This document shows positions 1 through 5,904 of a stretch of DNA of 6,883 nucleotides, piece after piece. How positions within the stretch are numbered: the stretch's first letter is position 1; the number at the start of each line of letters is the position of its first letter. The notes under the pieces were generated by a model. That model saw only the letters and a list, made by a program, of their open reading frames with translations, was not told the DNA's origin and searched no databases. The stretch is from assembly GCA_026125865.1 (NCBI GenBank), contig JAHCKI010000124.1:1-6883 (forward strand), written 5' to 3'. The translations under genes were made by a program, and so were the position numbers. The DNA comes from Rhodospirillales bacterium. GTDB taxonomy: Bacteria > Pseudomonadota > Alphaproteobacteria > Rhodospirillales > Defluviicoccaceae.

Positions 1-142
1 AGCGGAAAATCGCGTGGGTGTGGCCGCCGCAGAATTCCATCAGATGATAAGCGCGCCCGGGATTCGCCTCGGCGCGGATCGCCGTCGACAGCGTGCGGGC
101 GAGTTCGCGGTCGCGAAATTCGTCGACGTAGGCCACCGTCAT
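1..142 (-). CDS. hypD: HypD, [NiFe]-hydrogenase maturation iron-sulfur protein (N-terminal part, runs off left edge)
   Basis: HypD is the [4Fe-4S] scaffold that, with HypC, holds the iron on which the CN and CO ligands of the [NiFe] active site are assembled in the cytoplasm. The visible 47 codons start MTVAYVDEFRD and reach the hallmark segment EFCGGHTHAIF at about residues 36-46. Its Cys and the GGHTH motif are invariant in the family. A complete HypD is about 370-380 residues, so only about an eighth is here and the cut is the window edge, not a truncation. The ATG (142-140) overlaps the hypC stop codon in an ATGA arrangement, which implies translational coupling; HypC and HypD act as a complex. 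The frame is open to the edge. Identification is confident from the motif and from its position after hypC. Confidence 0.93.
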   Translation of the reverse strand, partial: MTVAYVDEFRDRELARTLSTAIRAEANPGRAYHLMEFCGGHTHAIFR

Positions 143-387
143 CGCGTCAGCTCTTCCTCGGCCCGCAGTTCGAGGGCGCCGGCCTCGGCGAACAGCGCCA
201 GCGTCTCCTGCGCTTCGTCCGGATCGAGTCGAGACAACACAAAACCAACGTGAACAATGACATAATCGCCAACATTGATATCTTCCGTCAACGCCAGGCT
301 GACGTCCTTGACGATGCCGCCAACGGCAGCCTTGGCCATTCCGTTGTCGAATATCTCCGTGATCTGAGCCGGAATCGCCAGACACAT
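139..387 (-). CDS. hypC: HypC, hydrogenase maturation chaperone
   Basis: This is a small chaperone (82 residues; family usually 75-95) that forms the HypC-HypD complex carrying the Fe(CN)2CO precursor and delivers it to the hydrogenase large subunit. The N-terminus reads MCLAIPAQI. Cys2 becomes N-terminal after Met removal and is the essential iron/large-subunit contact. The second family signature is GDYVIVHVGF at residues 40-49, with the conserved His46. The start is fixed by the MCLAIP signature. It lies 5 nt after the hypF stop, and its TGA overlaps the hypD ATG by 4 nt, so hypF, hypC and hypD are surely cotranscribed. A purine-rich AAAGGG stretch lies about 9 nt upstream of the ATG. Nothing looks abnormal in the protein. 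Confidence 0.96.
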   Translation of the reverse strand: MCLAIPAQITEIFDNGMAKAAVGGIVKDVSLALTEDINVGDYVIVHVGFVLSRLDPDEAQETLALFAEAGALELRAEEELTR

Positions 388-392
388 TTCCT

Positions 393-1541
393 TTACCCTT
401 TCTTCTCGTTCTTATTGCTCTTGCCATTATTGTCGGCCATGACCGCGACCCAGGCCTGTCCGAGGCTGATCGCCGTGTCTCCCGGTCCCAATTGACGCGG
501 CGAAAGCGCCAACAAGCCGATGTCATGAAGCGCGCGGGTCAAGCCCTCTTTCAGAACCCGGTTGAGGAAACAACCACCGCACAACACAATCCAGCGCACG
601 TCCCACGTCGTTGCCGCCCACTGGACCCAATCGGTCATGGCCGCCACTAGGGTGCCGTGAAACAAATTGGCGCCGTCTGCCGGCTCCCTATCAATCAGTC
701 GCGCCAGCAGCGGTGTCATGTCGAGGACGCCGTCGGTGAGACGCCAGCCATGGGGATCGATGGCGGTGTCGCTAACGAGAGCTTCCAGCGCCATGGGCGC
801 CTCCCCCTCCAAGGCGGCGACCGGCATGACTCCCAACAATCCGCATGCGGCATCGAACAAACGCCCGCAACTCGACGTCCACGGCGCATTGAAGCCGCGC
901 TCGAGCATTTGCGTGATGACCGGCGCGCCGGCGAACGCGTGGAAGCGTTTGGGGATGTCATCGGTGCGACCGAGCGCATGCAGGGCGGCGGCGGCCATGC
1001 GCCATGGCTGCCGCGCGGCGGCGTCGCCACCCGGTTGACGCAGGGGCGCCAGATGGCCGACGCGTCGAAAGCCCTCGCCATCCACATACAGAAGTTCCCC
1101 ACCCCACATCTCGCCCCCATCACCAAATCCGTAACCGTCGAGCGCCAGCCCCAGAACGGGATCTTCCAGGCCGTGCTCGGCCATGACCGCCGCCACATGG
1201 GCGTGATGGTGCTGAACGGGCAACGCCTCGATTCCCAATTGCGCCGCCGTCGCTTCGGCCATATGGGTGCTGGGAAAATCGGGGTGAAGGTCGTGGGTCA
1301 CGACGCCTGGAGCCGTGCCCGCCATGGCAAGCAGCGCCGCCGATGTGTTCTCGAATTGCCGCAACGCCTCGGCGCTTTCCAAGTTGCCGACACTGGCGGA
1401 CACCAGCGCCCTGTCCCCTTCGGCGAGGCACACCGTGTTCTTGAGAAACGCCCCCAGCGCCAGGACCGTCGGCGCGGGACGCGGAAGCGGGATCACCACC
1501 TCTACGGGGCCGAGGTCACCTAAGTACTTGTCGGTTACCAT
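393..1541 (-). CDS. hypF: Short HypF: Kae1-like carbamoyltransferase domain only
   Basis: This is the C-terminal part of the carbamoyltransferase that, with HypE, supplies the carbamoyl group dehydrated to the CN ligands of the [NiFe] site. The product is 382 residues from the ATG at 1541; full-length HypF is about 750. Present are LGAFLKNTVCL near the N-terminus, the metal-binding HHHAH at residues 111-115, the glycine-rich DGYGFGDGGEMWGGE at 135-149, SSCGRLFDAACGLLG at 223-237, CGGCFLN at 321-327 and PGDTAISLGQ near 353-362. These define the Kae1/TobZ-like ATPase fold. The acylphosphatase domain, paired zinc fingers and YrdC domain are absent. Intact hypB sits directly upstream, so no N-terminal half has been lost to a local frameshift. 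An in-frame ATG at 1634 would overlap hypB by 46 nt and add 31 residues unlike the family; no Shine-Dalgarno precedes it, so 1541 is preferred. From memory, Ralstonia eutropha HypF1 is a comparable short form. Confidence 0.9.
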   Translation of the reverse strand: MVTDKYLGDLGPVEVVIPLPRPAPTVLALGAFLKNTVCLAEGDRALVSASVGNLESAEALRQFENTSAALLAMAGTAPGVVTHDLHPDFPSTHMAEATAAQLGIEALPVQHHHAHVAAVMAEHGLEDPVLGLALDGYGFGDGGEMWGGELLYVDGEGFRRVGHLAPLRQPGGDAAARQPWRMAAAALHALGRTDDIPKRFHAFAGAPVITQMLERGFNAPWTSSCGRLFDAACGLLGVMPVAALEGEAPMALEALVSDTAIDPHGWRLTDGVLDMTPLLARLIDREPADGANLFHGTLVAAMTDWVQWAATTWDVRWIVLCGGCFLNRVLKEGLTRALHDIGLLALSPRQLGPGDTAISLGQAWVAVMADNNGKSNKNEKKG

Positions 1542-1587
1542 GGTCAAGCGGTTGCGACCGATCCGCCAACGAATGCAATCACTCGGA

Positions 1588-2508
1588 TCATGATCCTTGG
1601 GCCGCCGATACGGCTGCGGTCGCCGCTCCTGCATTCAGTCGGTTTTGCTCGATCCAGTCGTACCAAGCCGGCAACCCCTCGCCCGACAGGGCCGATACCT
1701 GCAACATGGTGATCCCCGGATTGACCCGACGCGCATACTCCAAACAGCGGTCCACGTCGAACGGCACATGGGGCAACAGGTCGATCTTGGTCAACAGCAT
1801 GAGTGTCGAGGCGTGAAACATGTCCGGATATTTCAGGGGCTTGTCCTCGCCTTCGGTGACCGACAGCATCACCACCTTGCCGGCCTCGCCCAAATCGAAC
1901 GCCGCGGGACACACGAGATTGCCGACGTTTTCGATGAACAGGAGCGATTGCGGCTGCGGCCGTAGCCGTTCCATGGCGTGCCCGACCATATGGGCGTCGA
2001 GGTGGCACCCCTTACCGGTATTGATCTGGACGGACGGAACACCGGCGGCGCGAATGCGCTCCGCGTCGAACGCGGTTTGCTGATCCCCTTCGATGACAGC
2101 GATCGGAAAGCGATCCTTCAGATCATCGATGGTGCGAACCAACAGGGTTGTCTTGCCGGAACCGGGACCGGAGACCAGATTGAGCGCAAGGATCCGCTGA
2201 CTGGCCAGGAAGGCCCTGTTGTCGGCCGCCAGGCGGTCATTTTCGCCGAGGATGTCCCGCTCCACCTGAACGATGCGCGCGTGGCTCACTCCCGGCGCAT
2301 GTACCGCCCCAAGGCTCCCCACTCTCTCCGCCCCGTCATGCACGTGGTGGCTGTGGTGAGCATGGGAATGCGCGTGCCCATGGCCATGGCCATGATCATG
2401 GTCATGTTCGTGGTGATGGTCGTGGTCATGAGCGTGATCATGTCGAAGGTTGTGAGGGGTTTTAAATGTGGCGTCGCCCGTGTTGCCGCAACCGCATACC
2501 GTACACAT
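1588..2508 (-). CDS. hypB: HypB, GTPase for nickel insertion, with His-rich metal-binding region
   Basis: This SIMIBI-class GTPase works with HypA to load nickel into the hydrogenase large subunit. It has 306 residues. The N-terminus MCTVCGCG carries the CxxCGC high-affinity nickel motif known from E. coli HypB. Residues 23-57 hold 20 histidines in 35 positions, a nickel-storage or buffering stretch as in rhizobial HypB proteins. The GTPase core shows a P-loop GPGSGKTT at 114-121, EGDQQTAFD at 140-148, NTGKGCHLDAHMV at 163-175 (with the Cys/His of the metal site at the G-domain dimer interface), ENVGNLVCPAAFDLGE at 193-208, the guanine-specificity TKID at 240-243 and SALSGEGL near 272-279. 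The gene starts 6 nt after the hypA stop with AGGAA just upstream. Its TGA overlaps a small out-of-frame ATG that precedes hypF. Confidence 0.96.
   Translation of the reverse strand: MCTVCGCGNTGDATFKTPHNLRHDHAHDHDHHHEHDHDHGHGHGHAHSHAHHSHHVHDGAERVGSLGAVHAPGVSHARIVQVERDILGENDRLAADNRAFLASQRILALNLVSGPGSGKTTLLVRTIDDLKDRFPIAVIEGDQQTAFDAERIRAAGVPSVQINTGKGCHLDAHMVGHAMERLRPQPQSLLFIENVGNLVCPAAFDLGEAGKVVMLSVTEGEDKPLKYPDMFHASTLMLLTKIDLLPHVPFDVDRCLEYARRVNPGITMLQVSALSGEGLPAWYDWIEQNRLNAGAATAAVSAAQGS
2338..2442 (-). other. Histidine-rich stretch of HypB (residues 23-57)
   Basis: The stretch encodes alternating His-Asp, His-Gly and His-Ala pairs, 20 His in 35 residues. At DNA level this gives a run of CAT/CAC codons that appears on the plus strand as recurring ATG/GTG trinucleotides. 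Family knowledge points to nickel storage or buffering rather than the GTPase reaction itself. The run is a likely site of repeat-length variation between strains. Confidence 0.9.
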
Positions 2509-2514
2509 TGGTTC

Positions 2515-2856
2515 CTAGTCGACCTCCAGTTCCGTCACCCGAAGTTCATCTCCGCCCGTCACCTGCAACTCATAGGTGCCACATTGAGGGCAAGAATCAT
2601 AGCGCTCCGCGAGCGTGACCGTCTCGCCGCAGTTCATGCACCATGCTTTTCCCGGTGTCCGCTCGACCTCGAGAATGGCGCCGTCGGCAAGCGTTCCCCG
2701 GGTGATGGCGCGGAAGCAAAACTCCATGGCCTCGGGCGACGCACATGAAAATGCCCCAACCTTCAAGCGGACCGCTTTCACGCGAGCGAAACCCTGGGAG
2801 CGCGCCTCTTTTTCGAGGATGCGAATGATTCCCTCGCATAGCGACATTTCATGCAC
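2515..2856 (-). CDS. hypA: HypA, nickel metallochaperone (GTG start)
   Basis: This is the 113-residue nickel chaperone that partners HypB. The correct start is the GTG at 2856-2854, giving MHEMSLCEG. His2 next to the initiator Met is the invariant nickel ligand of the family, and a strong Shine-Dalgarno AGGGAGGAG (2869-2861) lies 4 nt upstream. An ATG at 2991 in the same frame would add 45 residues with no family resemblance and bury His2. The zinc site is CMNC at 73-76 and CPQC at 89-92, the usual pair of CxxC motifs. Length is normal (about 113-118). It is the first gene of the hypABFCD run, with hypB following after 6 nt. Any promoter must lie in the 191-bp gap before the glgB-like stop or further upstream. 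Confidence 0.95.
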   Translation of the reverse strand: MHEMSLCEGIIRILEKEARSQGFARVKAVRLKVGAFSCASPEAMEFCFRAITRGTLADGAILEVERTPGKAWCMNCGETVTLAERYDSCPQCGTYELQVTGGDELRVTELEVD

Positions 2857-2860
2857 AGCG

Positions 2861-2869
2861 CTCCTCCCT
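2861..2869 (-). promoter_or_regulatory. Shine-Dalgarno of hypA, supports the GTG start
   Basis: AGGGAGGAG lies 4 nt before the GTG codon and is the best ribosome-binding match in the window. It settles the hypA start at 2856 in favour of His2-containing HypA over the longer ATG reading. Confidence 0.85.
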
Positions 2870-2928
2870 GTCGCGGAGCGATTGTATTTATCATTGAGCG
2901 CCTCTAAGGCGCCGCGTCGGAGTGGCTC

Positions 2929-2955
2929 CAACGAAGTGACCGACACTCTTCGTTG
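2929..2955. promoter_or_regulatory. Dyad upstream of hypA, candidate operator or leader hairpin
   Basis: The arms CAACGAAG and CTTCGTTG are exact reverse complements with an 11-nt centre. Within the centre AGTG and CACT also pair. Read on the minus strand it is AACGAA-GA-GTG, a short centre, then CAC-TTCGTT, so the symmetry extends further if a 2-nt bulge is allowed. It lies 73-99 nt upstream of the hypA GTG, a suitable place for a regulator or a leader hairpin. It does not match the FNR or CRP consensus. Confidence 0.4.
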
Positions 2956-2997
2956 CGTCCATAGTATCGTTATTTGGGCGTCACTTGCCACGCAAAT

Positions 2998-3027
2998 CGG
3001 AAACGGCGTCGGCTCTCACCGTTTCCG
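2998..3027 (-). terminator. Possible terminator hairpin after glgB-like gene
   Basis: A perfect 9-bp inverted repeat (CGGAAACGG / CCGTTTCCG) with a 12-nt loop begins about 20 nt after the glgB-like stop codon. On the minus strand the stem is followed by ATTTGCG, not by a proper T-run, so it is at best a weak intrinsic terminator. It could instead be an attenuating or mRNA-stabilising hairpin between glgB-like and hypA. Confidence 0.45.
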
Positions 3028-3047
3028 CGGACCTTGCGCCATTCGCC

Positions 3048-5777
3048 TTACGCTTCGGCGTCGCCCTCCGACGGCCGTTCGCCGACATGCTGGAGCACGA
3101 CGGTGCTGTAGGGTGGAAGCGTCAAGCTCAGGGCGTAGGGGCGGCCGTGCATTCCTTCGTGGATCGCCTCGACACCACCGGCATTGCCGACGTTGCTGCC
3201 GCCATACCGTTCAGCGTCGGTATTGACCTGTTCCTTCCAATACCCGTCTTCCGGAACGCCTATGCGGTACCCGTGGCGAACGACCGGTGTGAAATTGCTG
3301 ACGACGGCGACGATGCCGGTTCTGTCACGGCCGACGCGGAGATAGGAGATGACGCTTTGTTCCGTATCGTTGGCGTCGATCCACTCGAACCCATCCTCCT
3401 CGCAGTCCTGTTCGTAGAGCGCGGGCGTCGCCACATAGAGTTGATTGAGGTCGCGAACCAATGTCCGGATACCGCCATGCATCCATTCGTCCAGGAGATG
3501 CCAATCCAGGCTCATCTCGTGGTTCCATTCCCGCCCCTGCGCGAATTCATTGCCCATGAACATCAGTTTCTTGCCGGGATGGGTATAGACGAGCGCATAG
3601 TAACTCCTGAGATGGGCGAACTTGTCCCACGGGTTCCCCGGCATTCGCGCCAGCAACGGTCCCTTGCCATGCACGACTTCGGTATGGGCCAGGGGAATGA
3701 CATGGTTTTCCTGAAAGGCGAACGTGGGTCCGTGCGTCAATTCTTCGTGATAGTACTTTCGGTGCACGGGATTGCGCGACATGTAGCGCAGCGTTTCATG
3801 CAACCACGCCTCGTTCCACTTGAACCCGAAACCGAGACCGCCGAGGAAAGTCGGCCGTGACACCATCGGCCATCCCGAGGACTCTTCCGCCATCGTGAAG
3901 GCGCCGGGATGCTTTTCGTAAACGGCCTCGTTCATCCGCCGGACGAAATCCACCGCTTCGAGGTTCTCGTGGCCGCCGAAGCGGTTTCGCGACCATTCGC
4001 CGGGGCCGCGGTCGTAGTCCAGGTACAGGATCGAGGCCAGACCATGCACGCGCAAGCCGTCAACGTGGTACTTGTCGAGCCAGAACAGGCTGTTGCTGAT
4101 CAGGAAATTGGCGACCTCGGGGCGGCCATAGTCGTACATGAGGGTGTGCCAGCGGGGGTGGCGCTGCTGCTTGGGGTCCGGGTGTTCGTACAAGGAGCCC
4201 CCATCGAAATTGCCGAGACCGTACGGTTCGTCCGCGAAATGGGTCGGTGCCCAGCCGATGATGACACCGATGCCCACCTGATGACAGCGATCGACCAGAT
4301 AGCAGAAGTCTTCCGGGCTCCCGAAACGTCCCGTCGGCGCGTACAGGGCGACGGGTTGATAGCCCCATGACCCTTCGAAGCTGAATTCGCTGATGGGCAT
4401 GAACTCAATGTGCGTGAACCCCAGATCCTTGACATAGGCAGGAAGATCCTCGGCCAGTTCGCGATAGGTCATCCAGCGGTTACCCTCTTCGGGAACCCGC
4501 TTCCATGATCCCAGGTGAACCTCATAGATGGCGAGTGGCGCCTCGCGGCTGGCAAATTCCTTGCGGCCGGCCATCCATTTTCTGTCTCGCCAACGATACG
4601 TGGTCAGATCGCAAACGGTCGATGCCGAACCCGGCCAACGCTCGGCCTGGAATGCGTAGGGATCGCTCTTTTCAAAGGGATGGACACCAGGTGCGGCCTT
4701 GATCTCGTACTTGTAAAAATGGCCGGCCTCGACGCCCGGAACAAAGATTTCCCAAACACCGCACTCGTGGCGCAGACGCATGCCGTGACAGCGGCCGTCC
4801 CAATCATTGAAATCGCCGATTACGGCAACGCGGGCCGCCTTCGGCGCCCATACGGCAAAGGCAACACCCTTGACGCCATCGATGGTCGTCGGGTGCGCGC
4901 CCAGGACTTCGTAGCTGTCGAGGAGATTACCTTCGACCAATGCCGTTGCTTGTTTTTCTGAGAGGAGCGAGGGAAACCTATAGGCGTCTTCCGCATCGGT
5001 GCTGGTACCATCCTCCGCTTCGATTCGAAGCCGGTAGGGAAACCATTCGTCGCGGTCGAGAATGGCGCCGGCGAAGAACCCGGCATCGTGCATCCGGTCC
5101 AGCGACGCCACCGATTTTCCCGATTTGACGTCGACGACGGAGACGGACACGGCCGACGGTACGAATGCCCGCACGACCATGGGGTGACCATCCCCCAACG
5201 AATGCATGCCGAGAAAGGCGAACGGATCGCCGTGAGCGGCTTCCACAATCGCGGCGATTTCGCCGTCATTGGCCAAGGGCGGCAAAGGTATCGGCGCCGG
5301 AGCCGGTTTCGAAGACTGTGCCGGCTTCGCAGCGGGAGCCGGAGCTTTTTCCGGAACGGTAGCCTTTGCGGGGGGCGCGGACTTTTCGGGAGCCGGAGCT
5401 TTTGCCTTCTCGGCCTGCACCGCTGCAAGAGCAGGCGTCATCGGTTTTCCAGCCGTTTTTGGGGCCGGTGCCGTCGGCTTGGTGTCGGCGACTTTCGGGG
5501 TTCTTGCGGCCGGTTCAACCGATTTCTGTGTCGCGGTTTTCGCGCTCGTCGCCGCCACCTTTGTCTCGGCCTCTGCTTCGGCCTTGCGCACAGCCGGCGC
5601 AGCTTTTTCGGTAGCCGACGGGCGCGTTTGCCGCGCCTTGCTCATGGTATCGGGGGCGGAAACCGGTGCCTCGCCGCTTTTGTCGGCGCTTTTGCCGACA
5701 GCCACGGCCCCCGTTGCTTTCTTTGCAGTCGCGAGTGTCGGCTTCTTGCCGCTGTCGCCTTTACCGTTCCCTACCAT
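3048..5777 (-). CDS. glgB: GlgB-like glycogen branching enzyme homologue, probably catalytically inactive, with long N-terminal extension
   Basis: The 909 residues fall into five parts: a low-complexity Ala/Lys/Pro region (1-170), an N1 domain (about 172-270), a CBM48/N2 domain (about 284-390, with VWAPKA and GDFNDWD), a GH13 barrel (about 415-780) and a beta C-domain (about 800-895). Without the extension the length matches ordinary GlgB (about 730). Family landmarks kept include IYEVHLGSW, TMAEES, GNEFAQGREWNH, SLDWHLL and NTDAERYGGSN. The catalytic aspartates are not kept. The first GH13 motif, normally DWVPxHF, reads GWAPTHF (Gly508). The nucleophile motif, normally RVDAVAS, reads RVHGLAS (His578). 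The fourth motif, normally SHDEVVHGK, reads AHTEVVHGK (Thr699). The general acid Glu631, Arg576, His513 and His698 remain. GH13 chemistry needs the missing nucleophile, so branching activity is not expected; a glycogen-binding or regulatory role is my inference. The ATG at 5777 has GAGAGG 9 nt upstream. The reading frame is intact throughout. Confidence 0.93.
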   Translation of the reverse strand: MVGNGKGDSGKKPTLATAKKATGAVAVGKSADKSGEAPVSAPDTMSKARQTRPSATEKAAPAVRKAEAEAETKVAATSAKTATQKSVEPAARTPKVADTKPTAPAPKTAGKPMTPALAAVQAEKAKAPAPEKSAPPAKATVPEKAPAPAAKPAQSSKPAPAPIPLPPLANDGEIAAIVEAAHGDPFAFLGMHSLGDGHPMVVRAFVPSAVSVSVVDVKSGKSVASLDRMHDAGFFAGAILDRDEWFPYRLRIEAEDGTSTDAEDAYRFPSLLSEKQATALVEGNLLDSYEVLGAHPTTIDGVKGVAFAVWAPKAARVAVIGDFNDWDGRCHGMRLRHECGVWEIFVPGVEAGHFYKYEIKAAPGVHPFEKSDPYAFQAERWPGSASTVCDLTTYRWRDRKWMAGRKEFASREAPLAIYEVHLGSWKRVPEEGNRWMTYRELAEDLPAYVKDLGFTHIEFMPISEFSFEGSWGYQPVALYAPTGRFGSPEDFCYLVDRCHQVGIGVIIGWAPTHFADEPYGLGNFDGGSLYEHPDPKQQRHPRWHTLMYDYGRPEVANFLISNSLFWLDKYHVDGLRVHGLASILYLDYDRGPGEWSRNRFGGHENLEAVDFVRRMNEAVYEKHPGAFTMAEESSGWPMVSRPTFLGGLGFGFKWNEAWLHETLRYMSRNPVHRKYYHEELTHGPTFAFQENHVIPLAHTEVVHGKGPLLARMPGNPWDKFAHLRSYYALVYTHPGKKLMFMGNEFAQGREWNHEMSLDWHLLDEWMHGGIRTLVRDLNQLYVATPALYEQDCEEDGFEWIDANDTEQSVISYLRVGRDRTGIVAVVSNFTPVVRHGYRIGVPEDGYWKEQVNTDAERYGGSNVGNAGGVEAIHEGMHGRPYALSLTLPPYSTVVLQHVGERPSEGDAEA
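5268..5777 (-). other. Low-complexity Ala/Lys/Pro-rich N-terminal extension of the GlgB-like protein
   Basis: Residues 1-170 are dominated by Ala, Lys, Pro, Thr and Ser, with almost no aromatic residues and no predicted fold, signal peptide or membrane segment. The composition resembles histone-H1-like or AlgP-type tails. Conserved GlgB sequence begins at about residue 171 (DGEIAAIVEAAHGDPFAFLG). Part of the segment has grown by duplication: KAPAP recurs 18 residues apart (126-130 and 144-148). Upstream in-frame methionines are few; if translation began at Met45 or Met113 the extension would shrink but not vanish. Confidence 0.85.
5333..5403. repeat. 17-nt direct repeat inside the extension
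   Basis: CGGGAGCCGGAGCTTTT occurs identically at 5333-5349 and 5387-5403. The 54-nt offset keeps the frame and encodes the KAPAP motif twice. This suggests in-frame expansion of the low-complexity region. Confidence 0.8.
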
Positions 5778-5904
5778 CGCCCTTTTCCTCTCAACTTCGG
5801 CGGCAAACCCGTCCGGGTGGCAAATTCGGCGGTTGTCCTGAGAGCCCCCACCCGAGGCTTCTATCTATCCCGTAATTTGAGCGCTGTGAAGGCAGCGGAA
5901 TGAA
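5778..5904. other. 127-bp gap upstream of the GlgB-like gene
   Basis: This segment separates the GlgB-like start from the stop of the small minus-strand reading frame. Apart from the Shine-Dalgarno and a minor ACCCG/CGGGT dyad near 5805-5816, no clear promoter or terminator was recognised. It may carry the promoter of the GlgB-like gene or be the intercistronic part of a two-gene transcript. Confidence 0.4.
5787..5792 (-). promoter_or_regulatory. Shine-Dalgarno of the GlgB-like gene
   Basis: GAGAGG sits 9 nt before the ATG at 5777 and supports translation from the start of the long low-complexity extension rather than from an internal methionine. Confidence 0.6.

Larger units (their letters stand above)
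2857..3047. promoter_or_regulatory. Intergenic region between glgB-like gene and hypA with several inverted repeats
   Basis: This 191-bp gap lies between two minus-strand genes, so it should hold the end of the glgB-like transcript and the hypA leader or promoter. Four inverted repeats are visible: 2998-3006/3019-3027 (9 bp), 2929-2936/2948-2955 (8 bp), 2919-2922/2926-2929 (4 bp) and 2898-2903/2907-2912 (6 bp, loop of 3). On the minus strand TACAAT, near 2883-2888, resembles a sigma-70 -10 box, but the -35 is poor. No convincing sigma-54 -24/-12 element (GG and GC ten bases apart) was found. Confidence 0.5.

Noticed and set aside
657..1523. 288-residue open frame on the plus strand
   Set aside because: It lies antisense to the well-supported hypF domain, has no recognisable motifs and is explained by GC-rich codon bias on the opposite strand.
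1542..1634. Longer ATG start for hypF at 1634
   Set aside because: It overlaps hypB by 46 nt, has no Shine-Dalgarno and adds residues without family similarity.
2338..2450. Tandem repeat or CRISPR-like array suggested by recurring CATG/GTGG units
   Set aside because: The pattern is simply alternating His codons within hypB. There are no equal-length repeats or spacers.
1978..2748. 256-residue plus-strand frame with a Met/Val-rich segment
   Set aside because: It is antisense to hypB and hypA. Its Met/Val run is just the complement of the His codons of HypB.
2857..2991. Longer ATG start for hypA at 2991
   Set aside because: The additional 45 residues do not resemble HypA. The GTG at 2856 gives the invariant His2 and has a very strong Shine-Dalgarno.
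2970..2997. Possible sigma-54 promoter upstream of hypA (TGGCA with GC downstream)
   Set aside because: The GG and GC are 8 bases apart instead of 10 and the remaining consensus is missing.
2985..3860. 291-residue plus-strand frame
   Set aside because: It is antisense to the C-terminal half of the GlgB-like gene, which is confidently coding on the minus strand.
3048..5777. GlgB-like gene as a degenerate pseudogene
   Set aside because: The 909-codon frame has no stops or frameshifts, and all non-catalytic family blocks are well conserved. That fits a maintained protein better than decay.
5088..5903. 271-residue Arg/Phe/Cys-rich plus-strand frame
   Set aside because: It is a shadow of the low-complexity Ala/Lys/Pro extension. 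Its composition is an artefact of that region and no ribosome-binding site is evident.
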